This document shows, in pieces, positions 47,171 to 56,441 of a DNA stretch of 64,000 nucleotides (position 1 is the first letter of the stretch; every line of letters starts with the position of its first letter). A program made the translations under genes and the position numbers. The DNA comes from Nocardia brasiliensis (GTDB lineage Bacteria; Actinomycetota; Actinomycetes; Mycobacteriales; Mycobacteriaceae). Below the pieces are notes generated by a model. That model was given only the letters and a program-made list of their open reading frames with translations, had not been told where the DNA came from and did not search any database. The DNA lies in NCBI RefSeq assembly GCF_011801125.1, contig NZ_CP046171.1:4960001-5024000 (forward strand). Direction: 5' to 3'.

Positions 47171-47186
47171 CATACCCCACGGTATG
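47171..47186. promoter_or_regulatory. Short palindrome upstream of LysB-like gene
   Basis: CATACC-CCAC-GGTATG, 38-53 bp upstream of the LysB-like start, a plausible operator. Weak evidence. Confidence 0.3.
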
Positions 47187-47449
47187 CCCGCTGTGCAGCG
47201 AAAACGCGAGTACCGAACTACTCGACCAGGCGCACCGACCAGGCCCGACCACCCCGCCACCCCGACCGCCGGCAGCACCGTTGCGCGCCGCCGCCTTTGG
47301 CCGGGCCCGGCCAGTTCGCCACATCGACCGCGGGCAGGATCGCGGCTGCCTCTCGCCGCCGGGTACCGACCGCGCGACAGCATCGCATCTACCGGCGTCC
47401 GAGTGCGGCGGGGCAACAGAGAGAACGGATCAAGCTGGGCCGCAATGGC
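47187..47449. other. Intergenic region, nothing recognised
   Basis: Most of the 316-bp gap between the LysB-like gene and the 3' end of the marR gene. The frames crossing it (47136-47990 region) are antisense shadows. No repeat or RNA gene seen. Confidence 0.45.
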
Positions 47450-47962
47450 TTACGGCTCAGTCGGGGTGGGCTTCTCCAGGCTGGTGAGCAGTATCCGCAC
47501 GATCCGGTCGAGTTCGCGACGGTCGGCGGCGGACAGCACCGAGAGCATGCGGGTCTCGTTCTCGGTGTGCGCGGTGACGACCCGGTCCACCAGCTCACGC
47601 CCCGCGGCGGTGAGGGCGACCCGCACCGACCGCCGGTCCACCGCGTCCGCGATCCGGCGCACCAGTCCCGCCGACTCCAGCCGATCGAGGCGCCCGGTCA
47701 TGCCAGCCCGCGAGAGCATCAGCGTGTCGGCGAGCACCGACGGGTTGAGTTCGTACGGCTCGCCCGAACGCCGCAGCGCGGCAAGCACATCGAACTCGCC
47801 GCGCTGCAATCCGTGCGCGCCGAACACCTCCTCGATCACACGCTGCGCCACGACGAGCAGCCTGCCGAGGCGGCCGACGATCGCCATCGCCTCCAGCTCG
47901 AGGTCGGGTCGTTCGCGCTGCCACTGGCCGACGATCGCGTCGACCGGATCTGGTTCCGCCAT
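47450..47962 (-). CDS. MarR-family transcriptional regulator
   Basis: 170 residues. Winged-helix MarR domain with the recognition region LADTLMLSRAGMTGRLDRLE and the wing GLVRRIADAVDRRSVRVALT, flanked by dimerisation helices. It is divergent from a cupin gene with a 71-bp intergenic region containing ATTCGC/GCGAAT inverted repeats, so it probably controls the cupin gene and itself. The ATG at 47962 is chosen; 47968 is an alternative. Confidence 0.88.
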   Translation of the reverse strand: MAEPDPVDAIVGQWQRERPDLELEAMAIVGRLGRLLVVAQRVIEEVFGAHGLQRGEFDVLAALRRSGEPYELNPSVLADTLMLSRAGMTGRLDRLESAGLVRRIADAVDRRSVRVALTAAGRELVDRVVTAHTENETRMLSVLSAADRRELDRIVRILLTSLEKPTPTEP

Positions 47963-47974
47963 GGACACGATTCT

Positions 47975-48003
47975 ATTCGCCGGTATATAGTTCGGTAGCG
48001 AAT
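47975..48003. promoter_or_regulatory. Probable MarR operator
   Basis: ATTCGC (47975-47980) and GCGAAT (47998-48003) form an inverted repeat over 17 bp, and TTCG-GTAG-CGAA is nested at 47991-48002; another AGCGAATC follows at 48012. These AT-rich sequences sit between the divergent marR and cupin starts. Confidence 0.55.
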
Positions 48004-48033
48004 TATCAATCAGCGAATCAGTTGGAGAGCTTC

Positions 48034-48534
48034 ATGGACACCACCACCCGCACCGAAGCCGCGATCCGTCAGCCGCAGGACGCCGAGACACTGGGCACCG
48101 AGGCGGTCACCATGCGACTGCTGCTCGACGCCGCCGACACCGGCGGCACGCTCAGCACGCTCGAGGTGACCATGCGGCCGGGCGCCGATGGCGCGGCCCC
48201 GCACTATCACACCCGCTCGGACGAGCTGTTCTACGTCGCCGAGGGCGAGCTGCAAGTACTGGCGGGCGATCGCATCGTCACGGTCGGCGCGGGCGGCTCT
48301 ATCGTCGTACCGAAGCTGATGCCGCACGCCTTCGGCGCCACCCCCGACAGTTCCGCGCGCCTGATGATCGCGCTCATGCCCGGCGTGCAGCGCTTCGAAT
48401 ACTTCCGGCTGCTCGACCGCATCGCGAAGGGCGAGTCGCCCCTGTCCGACCTCGCCGCCGCGCAGGACGAGTTCGACAATCACTTCGTCGACGCGCCGCA
48501 CTGGTGGGCCGAGCGCACGGCCAACCGCCGCTGA
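48034..48534 (+). CDS. Cupin-domain protein
   Basis: 166-residue small beta-barrel protein. Cupin motif 1 is PHYHTRSDELFYVAEGELQV (His-x-His ... Glu) and motif 2 is VPKLMPHAFGATPDSS, so metal ligands His, His, Glu, His are present. Cupins of this size are often dioxygenases or isomerases, but the substrate is unknown. The ATG at 48034 follows GGAGAG; a TTG four codons upstream is less likely. It is divergent from marR and probably regulated by it. Confidence 0.88.
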   Translation: MDTTTRTEAAIRQPQDAETLGTEAVTMRLLLDAADTGGTLSTLEVTMRPGADGAAPHYHTRSDELFYVAEGELQVLAGDRIVTVGAGGSIVVPKLMPHAFGATPDSSARLMIALMPGVQRFEYFRLLDRIAKGESPLSDLAAAQDEFDNHFVDAPHWWAERTANRR

Positions 48535-48602
48535 CACTCGATGTGACGAACGCGTCGGCGCGGATCGGGAACAAGAGCATCGGACGCCGCGCTGGTCAGG
48601 AC

Positions 48603-49019
48603 ATGACCTTCACCATTGCGATCGTTGTGCGCGGCTACGAACTCGACACGCAGGGCCATCTGAATCAGGCGGTCTATCTGCAGTACACCGAGCACGCGCG
48701 GTGGGAGATGTTGCGCGCGGCCGGCCTGCCGCAGGACAAACTGATCACCGCGGGCGTCGGACCGGTCGTGCTGGAGACGAACATCAAATACCTGCGCGAG
48801 TTACGCGGCGGCGACGAAGTCACCGTCGACACCGACATCGAATACTCCGGCGGCAAGACCTTCACCTTCCGGCACGAGATCCGCAAACTCGACGGCACCG
48901 TCGCGGCCGAGGCGCGCGTGGTCGGTGGACTGCTCGACCTGCGCGAGCGCAAGCTGCTGCCCGCGCCCGCCGAGCGCTTCGGCGCCCTCGCAGAACGCCC
49001 CGACCTGCTCGGCCTGTGA
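48603..49019 (+). CDS. Acyl-CoA thioesterase, hot-dog fold (4HBT/FadM-like)
   Basis: 138 residues. The N-terminal hot-dog motif is GYELDTQGHLNQAVYLQYTE with the catalytic Asp of the 4HBT class (D-T-x-G-H-L-N), followed by WEMLRAAGL and a beta region LRELRGGDEVTVDTDIEYSG. Hydrolyses acyl-CoA thioesters in the cytosol; the chain length is not predictable. It lies 68 bp after the cupin gene on the same strand. The ATG at 48603 starts MTFTIAIVVRGY, where the family begins. Confidence 0.88.
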   Translation: MTFTIAIVVRGYELDTQGHLNQAVYLQYTEHARWEMLRAAGLPQDKLITAGVGPVVLETNIKYLRELRGGDEVTVDTDIEYSGGKTFTFRHEIRKLDGTVAAEARVVGGLLDLRERKLLPAPAERFGALAERPDLLGL

Positions 49020-49278
49020 AATCGCACGTACGAATGCACAGCCGCCAATCCGGGGCTATGCGATGGATATCTTGCCATTCGGAAGTAGCTCATTGATTGC
49101 GCCGGAACTATCGGTGCCCTGCCGAAAAACTTTCGGCCCTAGCGCATCCGGGATCGGAATCCGGTTTGCCACCGGCGGTTAAATCTGTCGATCCGAACCG
49201 GCGAAGGGCCTTCGCACGTTATGATCGGGCACACGCTCGGGGGTCGTGGCAAATCGCGAGCAGATCGGAGAAATGGCT

Positions 49279-49743
49279 ATGACCGACGCACTCCGCCTCC
49301 ACGGAACCGCGCCGAAGAGTGACCGCGTGCCTCCACTGCACGGATTGTTGGTGGCGGAGTCGGACAGAGATATCAGCGTTCGCGTGGCCGAGGGCACGTG
49401 GACGTTTCGCCGTTCCGATGTGCTGCGGGTGCTCGATTCGGCCGTGCCGGAAGGACTTCGCGCCGAACAGGGCGCGCGGCCGGTCCTGGTCGACATCCGG
49501 GTCGGGGCCACCGCGGATTTCACCCGCCGCCTGCGCATCGACGTGCTCGACCGACCGATGACGATGCAGCAGGCACCGTCGGCCGCACTCGGTGACGATC
49601 AGCTGCGCGCGCTCACCGAATCCTGGGCCGACCGCATGAATCTGGTCGACCTGCCCGGCACCAACGGCGCCACTTTCACCTACTGCCAGACCAAGTCGCT
49701 CGCCACCAGTGACGACGGTATCAACTGCGACAGTCTCGACTGA
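49279..49743 (+). CDS. Candidate graspetide (ATP-grasp RiPP) precursor
   Basis: 154 residues, no known family. The N-terminal about 100 residues form a folded-looking domain (HGLLVAESDRDISVRVAEGT ... PVLVDIRVGATADFTRRLRI) and the C-terminal 28 residues are a polar tail (GTNGATFTYCQTKSLATSDD plus eight) with five Thr, three Ser, one Lys, four Asp and two Cys: side chains that ATP-grasp ligases join into ester/amide macrocycles. It lies 11 bp upstream of an MvdC/MvdD-type ATP-grasp gene. The ATG at 49279 (GGAG upstream) was chosen; ATG at 49273 is alternative. The precursor role is inferred from context and tail composition; a protein partner of the ligase is possible. Confidence 0.6.
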   Translation: MTDALRLHGTAPKSDRVPPLHGLLVAESDRDISVRVAEGTWTFRRSDVLRVLDSAVPEGLRAEQGARPVLVDIRVGATADFTRRLRIDVLDRPMTMQQAPSAALGDDQLRALTESWADRMNLVDLPGTNGATFTYCQTKSLATSDDGINCDSLD

Positions 49744-49754
49744 GCGGCGCATTC

Positions 49755-50717
49755 ATGGCGGGACGCCGGACGGGTTCAGTCCTCATCGTGTCCGAATCCG
49801 ACGATCTGCACGCCACCGCCATGGCGGCGACGCTGCGAGAATTCCACGGGCTCAGTGCGATTCAGCTCGACCTGCGTGACTTTCCGCGGGAATCGGGCAG
49901 CTTCCGGCTGGACCGCTACGGTACGGCCCGATCGGTCTCGCACCTGATCGGCCTCGACGACGTGCGCTCGGTGTGGTGGCGCAGGCCGCACCCGACCCAG
50001 CCGCCCGCCGGAGTCCGCGTCTCCGACAACGACTTCCGCCAGGCCGAATGCGACGGCTTCATCCAGGGACTGCTGTGGTCCATTCCGGCGCACTGGGTCA
50101 ACGATCCCGGGGCCGACCGCACCGCCGCCCGCAAGATCGTCCAGTTGGAGACCGCGCTGCGGGCCGGCTTCGCGGTGCCAGAGACGCTGATCACCAACGA
50201 CCCGGACGAGGCCCGCAGCTTCGCCGAATCCCGGCCCGGCCCAGTCGTTTACAAGCGCACCGGGACCAGCCGCGCCGAATTCGCGGAGACCAGGATCATC
50301 ACCGAGCAGGACTACGACCGGCTGACCGGCATCCGCGCGGCGCCGACCACCTTCCAGGATTACGTCGACGCCGAGTGCGATCTGCGGGTGGTCTGGGTGG
50401 ACGGCGTCGAGTGGACGGTGCGCATCGACTCGCAGGCCGGCGTGGGCCGCGTCGATTCCCGGCTGGACACCTCGGTCGATTTCGTGCCGGAACATCTGCC
50501 CGCCTCGGTCAGCAAATCACTCGCGACCCTGATGGGCGCGCTGGGATTGTCGTTCGGCGTCTTGGACATTCGACTCGGCCTCGACGGCGAGTACTACTTC
50601 CTCGAGGTCAATCCGCAGGGACAGTTCGCCTACCTGGAGATCAAGACCGGGCTGCCGATCTTCCGCAGCCTCGCCAACCTGCTCGTCGACGGGGACGGCG
50701 CCGTCGAGGGCTACTGA
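49755..50717 (+). CDS. MvdC/MvdD-family ATP-grasp peptide ligase
   Basis: 320-residue ATP-grasp enzyme of the microviridin/graspetide ligase family, which installs side-chain ester or amide crosslinks in a ribosomal peptide. Pre-ATP-grasp domain with SVLIVSESDDLHATAMAATL and the diagnostic VWWRRPHPTQ motif; ATP-binding Lys in GPVVYKRTGTS; metal-binding residues in LDIRLGLDGEYYFLEVNPQG. It directly follows the precursor candidate on the same strand. No second ligase, methyltransferase, acetyltransferase or transporter is adjacent, so a minimal cluster. Its seven last bases overlap a convergent reductase remnant. Confidence 0.85.
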   Translation: MAGRRTGSVLIVSESDDLHATAMAATLREFHGLSAIQLDLRDFPRESGSFRLDRYGTARSVSHLIGLDDVRSVWWRRPHPTQPPAGVRVSDNDFRQAECDGFIQGLLWSIPAHWVNDPGADRTAARKIVQLETALRAGFAVPETLITNDPDEARSFAESRPGPVVYKRTGTSRAEFAETRIITEQDYDRLTGIRAAPTTFQDYVDAECDLRVVWVDGVEWTVRIDSQAGVGRVDSRLDTSVDFVPEHLPASVSKSLATLMGALGLSFGVLDIRLGLDGEYYFLEVNPQGQFAYLEIKTGLPIFRSLANLLVDGDGAVEGY

Positions 50718-51060
50718 CGCCGATACGTGCGCCGCACGACACCGGATTTCGGAAACGGGTGCGCGACGACCAGCCGCAGCCGCCGTGCGGGCACCCCGTC
50801 GAGCGGCCGCCGCCCGGCGCCGAGCAATACCGGAAACACCGGCAGCCGAAGCTCATCCACCACGTCCCGGCGCAGGAACTCCTGCGCGGTGCCGAGCCAG
50901 GCGCACACCACGATCGGCTCGCTGTCCGCGCGCCGCGGCTCGGTGATCTCCGTCGTGCGGTCCCCCCGCCGTTCCGGCTGCCGGGCAGCGCGACCTCGGG
51001 GCAGACAAGACCACGAGTTCAGGCAGCCCGTGCACCAGTGGTGCCGACCATCGTGTCACT
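50711..51060 (-). pseudogene. Decayed dihydrofolate-reductase-family (RibD_C) gene remnant
   Basis: The C-terminal frame (50711-about 50960) reads EPIVVCAWLGTAQEFLRR and continues DVVDELRLPVFPVLLGAGRR, the typical end of the DHFR-like RibD_C family. Upstream, similarity continues in another frame (LPELVVLSAP, then PEVALPGSRNG), pointing to a frameshift, and no N-terminal NADPH-binding region is found. The stop overlaps the ATP-grasp gene end by seven bases. Probably non-functional. Confidence 0.5.
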
Positions 51061-51225
51061 GGATCCTGTTGCGTCCGGCCCATACTGGGCCGACAGCTCG
51101 CAGGACACAGGTCCGTAGACCTGGACGCGCACGGTACGCAGTAGTCCGGCCAGGCAGCCGTCCGCCGTGCCGTCGACCTCGATCCGGTCGCGCGCGCCGT
51201 CGCGGCCTGCCGCGCGCGAACTCAC
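51019..51225 (-). CDS. Small ORF of uncertain reality
   Basis: 68 residues from a GTG, containing RDRIEVDGTADGCLAGLLRT and VQVYGPVSCELSAQYGPDA; reasonable codon bias but no recognised family. It may be a fragment related to the adjacent decayed gene or a real small protein. Included with low confidence to account for the stretch between 51060 and 51276. Confidence 0.25.
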   Translation of the reverse strand: MSSRAAGRDGARDRIEVDGTADGCLAGLLRTVRVQVYGPVSCELSAQYGPDATGSSDTMVGTTGARAA

Positions 51226-51276
51226 CGGCCCCGGCGAAAAGCGTTCCGCCGAAACCGGTTCGAGCCGGGTGCGGTG

Positions 51277-51510
51277 CTACTGACTCTTGCGGCGGTTGGC
51301 GCCGCCGCGGCTGCGGAGTTGCACATGCGACTCCACCAGTACGTTGTGGATGAAGCCGTAGGAGCGACCGGTTGCTCGCGCCAGCGAGCGGATGCTCGCA
51401 CCTGCTTCGTACTGCTTCTTCAACTGGGTCTGTAGGCGGTCACGGGACTTCCCCGTGACGCGTGTTCCCTTACCCAGGGTGGCTTTGACTTGTGCGGGCC
51501 TGTCGCTCAT
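51277..51510 (-). CDS. Small helix-turn-helix DNA-binding protein (Rv1473A-like)
   Basis: 77-residue basic protein with one HTH (QLKKQYEAGASIRSLARATG, then RSYGFIHNVLVESHVQLRSR) of the resolvase/Hin-like helix type. Both ends are Lys/Arg-rich. Its position beside the ABC-F gene matches M. tuberculosis Rv1473A, annotated as a possible transcriptional regulator. It lies 81 bp downstream of the ABC-F stop on the same strand. Targets unknown. Confidence 0.8.
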   Translation of the reverse strand: MSDRPAQVKATLGKGTRVTGKSRDRLQTQLKKQYEAGASIRSLARATGRSYGFIHNVLVESHVQLRSRGGANRRKSQ

Positions 51511-51591
51511 GGCTTCCTCCGAGTCGCCGAGCAGCGTCTTTCCAGGCTAAGCACTCGAGGGTCCGTGATCAACGGGTTCTTGTGATGAAAC

Positions 51592-53223
<1,632 letters not shown>

Positions 53224-53384
53224 AGTTTTCTCCTTGCGGATCGGTAGTGCTGGGCGGTTGCTACTCGATTGTGCGACGCGTAACACACAAGAACCACCGA
53301 TTTTACCCGTGATCGCAACGGCTCTTCACACCCCGCGATCGGTATGTGACGGCCGTAACTGAACGGCGGGTAACCTGCGGACAC

Positions 53385-53461
53385 ATGAGCGAGCGAAGAG
53401 AGCGAATCATGACACAGCGCGCATCGCGCATGACGGAACCGAGCGCCAGCGAGGTGCAGGC
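53385..53461 (+). repeat. MIRU-like 77-bp repeat, copy 3
   Basis: Diverged copy of the repeat at 31179. It encodes 26 codons (MSERRERIMTQRASRMTEPS...) whose TGA overlaps the ATG of the SDR gene at 53462. It differs from copies 1-2 at only a few positions, mainly at the 3' end (GTGCAGGC versus GCGGAGTC). Confidence 0.88.
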
Positions 53462-54247
53462 ATGAGCGAGCCAAACAACGGGACCGGGACCGATCTGGTC
53501 GGCAAGAGCGCTTTGGTCACCGGGGCCAGCCGGGGCATCGGCAAGGCGGTGGCGGCCGAGCTGGTCGCCCGCGGCGCCAACGTGTTGATCAGTGCCCGTA
53601 AGAAGGACCCGTTGGAGGAGGCCGCCGCCGAGCTGCGCGCGCTCGGCCATCAGGGCGAGGTGGTGGCGCTGGCCGCGAACTCCGGTAACGCCGAGGATCG
53701 CGCCGCCTCGATCGACCGGATGATGGCCGAGTTCGGGTCGGTGGACATCCTGATCAACAACACCGGCATCAATCCGGTGTTCGGCTCGCTGATGGAGGCC
53801 GACCTCGACGCGGTGCGCAAGATCTTCGACGTGAACGTCGTCGCCGCGCTCGGCTACGTGCAGCTGGCCCACCGGGCCTGGATGGGTGAGCACGGCGGCG
53901 CGGTGGTGAACGTGGCCAGCGTCGCGGGCATCCGCTCCTCCGGCGTGATCGCCGCCTACGGCGCGTCCAAGGCGGCGCTCATCCGGCTCACCGACGAACT
54001 GGCCTGGCAGCTGGGCCCGAAGATCCGGGTGAACGCCGTCGCGCCCGGCGTGATCAAGACGAGGTTCGCCGACGCGCTGTACTCCGCCGACGAGGAGCGG
54101 GCCGCGAGCGTCTACCCGATGAAGCGGCTCGGCACGCCGGAGGATGTCGCGCGGTTGATCGGCTTCCTGGTCTCCGACGACGCCGCGTGGATCACCGGCG
54201 AGACGGTCCGGGTGGACGGCGGCCTGCTCTCCACCGGCGGTATCTGA
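53462..54247 (+). CDS. SDR family oxidoreductase (FabG-like)
   Basis: 261 residues. NAD(P)-binding VTGASRGIGKAVAAELVARG, N-N-x-G variant INNTGINPVFGS (Thr replaces Ala), catalytic Ser in NVASVAGIRSS, Tyr/Lys in AAYGASKAALIRL, and C-terminal TVRVDGGLLSTGG. Probably a 3-ketoacyl or carbonyl reductase; substrate unknown. Its ATG overlaps the stop of the preceding MIRU-like repeat ORF, so the native ribosome site may come from the repeat. Followed 28 bp later by the lycopene cyclase gene. Confidence 0.9.
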   Translation: MSEPNNGTGTDLVGKSALVTGASRGIGKAVAAELVARGANVLISARKKDPLEEAAAELRALGHQGEVVALAANSGNAEDRAASIDRMMAEFGSVDILINNTGINPVFGSLMEADLDAVRKIFDVNVVAALGYVQLAHRAWMGEHGGAVVNVASVAGIRSSGVIAAYGASKAALIRLTDELAWQLGPKIRVNAVAPGVIKTRFADALYSADEERAASVYPMKRLGTPEDVARLIGFLVSDDAAWITGETVRVDGGLLSTGGI

Positions 54248-54275
54248 TTTCCCCGAATCTCCTTCGGGCGACCCG

Positions 54276-55388
54276 GTGAGCGTCGATGTCGTGGTGTGCG
54301 GCCTCGGCCCGGCCGGGCGCGCACTCGCCCACCGCTGCCTGGTCCGTGGCCTGACGGTGACGGTGGTGGACCCGGCGCCGCAGCGGCGGTGGCAGGCGAC
54401 CTATGCCGCCTGGGCCGACGAACTGCCGGACTGGCTGTCCGCCGACGCGGTCGCCGCCACGGTCGCGCGGCCGCTGGCCTGGGGCGTCCGCGCGCATCGG
54501 CTCGATCGGCCCTATGTCGTGTTCGATGCGGCACGCCTGCGGGATTCGCTCGACCTGACCGGCGCGCGGATCGTCGCCGACCGCGTGCTCGAGTGCGGCG
54601 CGGAGACCGCGGTGCTGGCGTCGGGCACCGTGCTGCGCGGTGACCGGGTGATCGATGCGCGCGGGATCGGCCGCTCCCCCGCGCTGGCCGAGCAGACGGC
54701 GTACGGACTGGTACTGGACGCGAAGCGCTGCGCCGAGACCGAGCCGACGTTCATGGACTGGCGGCCGGACAACGGCGCACCCGCCGACGCGCCGCGCTCG
54801 TTCCTCTACGCGGTGCCGCTCGACGGCGAAACGATGCTGCTCGAAGAGACCTGCCTGGTCGGGCGGCCCGCGCTCGACGGCGGCGCGCTGCGCGCCCGGC
54901 TGCGGCACCGATTGCGTTGCCGCGGTATCGAACTCACCGGTGCCGAACGGATCGAGCGGGTCCGTTTTCCGGTCGAGGGCGGCAGACCCGGACGGCACGC
55001 CTTCGGCGCGGCGGGCGGTTTCGCGCACCCGGCCACCGGCTACAGCGTGGCCGCCGCGCTCGCCGCCGCCGACGCCGTCGCCGCGGGCACCCCGGCGTGG
55101 CCGGTGACGGCACGGGCGGTCCACCACCTGCGCGCCGCCGGATTGCGCGCACTGCTCGCCCTGCCACCAACCGACCTACCGGTTTTTTTCGACGCATTTT
55201 TCGCGCTTCCCCCGGATGCCCAGCGCGCGTACCTCTCGGGTCGCGACGACTTGAACGGCACCGTCAGAGCCATGCTCGGCCTGTTCGGCGCACTGCCGCC
55301 GACGCTTCGTCGGCGCGTCGCCACCGCGACACTCGGGTGGCCCAATCGCTCGCGCCCGCGAATACCGTCGGCCATCATGGAGGAATGA
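54276..55388 (+). CDS. Lycopene cyclase family protein (CrtL type)
   Basis: 370-residue FAD-dependent enzyme of the lycopene beta-cyclase family. FAD-binding VVCGLGPAGRALAHRCLVRG at the N-terminus, the conserved cyclase block FLYAVPLDGETMLLEETCLV (EET-type), and the C-terminal GGFAHPATGYSVAAALA motif. It would cyclise lycopene ends to beta-rings in carotenoid synthesis. No other carotenoid genes are nearby, so partner genes must lie elsewhere or it acts on another isoprenoid. GTG start at 54276; it may be cotranscribed with the upstream SDR. Confidence 0.88.
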   Translation: MSVDVVVCGLGPAGRALAHRCLVRGLTVTVVDPAPQRRWQATYAAWADELPDWLSADAVAATVARPLAWGVRAHRLDRPYVVFDAARLRDSLDLTGARIVADRVLECGAETAVLASGTVLRGDRVIDARGIGRSPALAEQTAYGLVLDAKRCAETEPTFMDWRPDNGAPADAPRSFLYAVPLDGETMLLEETCLVGRPALDGGALRARLRHRLRCRGIELTGAERIERVRFPVEGGRPGRHAFGAAGGFAHPATGYSVAAALAAADAVAAGTPAWPVTARAVHHLRAAGLRALLALPPTDLPVFFDAFFALPPDAQRAYLSGRDDLNGTVRAMLGLFGALPPTLRRRVATATLGWPNRSRPRIPSAIMEE

Positions 55389-55476
55389 GTGGACCGTACC
55401 GTCCAGCACTCATCCGTCCCGGGCCCGCGGATCGTCGGGTTCGCGGACGCGGTACCCGCGTCGAGGGGATGCAGCA

Positions 55477-56406
55477 GTGAGGTCGATCTGGAAAGGCTCG
55501 ATCGCATTCGGGCTGGTGAACGTCCCGGTCAAGGTCTATACCGCCACCGAGGACCACGACATCCGATTCCACCAGGTGCACGCGAAGGACGGCGGCCGGA
55601 TCAAATACGACCGCGTCTGCACCGTCTGCGGCAAGTCCGTGCAGTACGCGGACATCGATAAGGCCTATGAATCCCCCGAGGGCGACAAGGTCATCCTGAC
55701 CGACGAGGACTTCGCCAAACTGCCCGCCGCCGAGAAACACGAGATCCCGGTATTGCAGTTCGTGCCGTCCGAGCAGATCGACCCGATCCTGTACGAGAAG
55801 AGCTACTACCTCGAGCCCGACTCCAGCACACCCAAGGCCTACGTGCTGCTGGCCACCACACTCGAGCGCATCGACCGCACCGCGCTGGTGCACTTCACGC
55901 TGCGCCAGAAGACCAGGCTCGCCGCGCTGCGCGTGCAGGACGGGGTACTGGTGCTGCAGACCCTGCTGTGGCCCGACGAGGTGCGCGCGGTGGAGTTCGA
56001 ATCCCTCGACGGCGTCGCCGAACCGAAGCCGCAAGAGATCAAGATGGCCGAGACGCTGGTCGAGACCATGTCCGACGACTTCGATCCGGACCAGTTCACC
56101 GATGAGTACCAGATCGAGCTGAAGCGACTGCTGGACGAGGCGATCGCCAGCGGCACCGGCAAGGTGCCCGAACAGCCCGAGTCGGCGCCTGCGGAGATGG
56201 ACGCGGAGGTGGTCGATCTGGTCGCCGCGCTGCAGCGCAGCCTGGAAGCCAGCGGGCGGCGCAGCACCGCCGCGGACAATGGGAAGCCCGCGCCCGCGAA
56301 GAAGACCGCCAAGAAGACCGCGGCGAAGAAGGCGCCCGCCAAGAAGACCGCGAAGAAGGCGGCCGACAAGCCGGCCAAGAAGACCGCGGCGCGTAAGGGC
56401 GCGTGA
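55477..56406 (+). CDS. ku: Ku protein (non-homologous end joining)
   Basis: 309-residue homodimeric DNA-end-binding protein of bacterial NHEJ. The start MRSIWKGSIAFGLVNVPVKV is diagnostic, and the CxxC pair in VCTVCGKSVQ is as expected. The body (PEGDKVILTDEDFAKLPAAE; LHFTLRQKTRLAALR-type) is typical. The last about 35 residues are a Lys/Ala-rich tail (KKTAKKTAAKKAPAKKTAKK) that promotes DNA binding and threading, as in mycobacterial Ku. No LigD is adjacent. GTG start with GAGGGG upstream; the stop overlaps the frame of the GNAT gene (GTGA). Confidence 0.96.
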   Translation: MRSIWKGSIAFGLVNVPVKVYTATEDHDIRFHQVHAKDGGRIKYDRVCTVCGKSVQYADIDKAYESPEGDKVILTDEDFAKLPAAEKHEIPVLQFVPSEQIDPILYEKSYYLEPDSSTPKAYVLLATTLERIDRTALVHFTLRQKTRLAALRVQDGVLVLQTLLWPDEVRAVEFESLDGVAEPKPQEIKMAETLVETMSDDFDPDQFTDEYQIELKRLLDEAIASGTGKVPEQPESAPAEMDAEVVDLVAALQRSLEASGRRSTAADNGKPAPAKKTAKKTAAKKAPAKKTAKKAADKPAKKTAARKGA

Positions 56407-56441
56407 CGGCAGCGACACGTCGTGCTGGCAGACTTGTCGGC

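Noticed and set aside
49020..49278. Additional small ORF or RNA upstream of the RiPP precursor
   Set aside because: Short frames here have no ribosome site or conserved pattern; region probably holds the promoter only.
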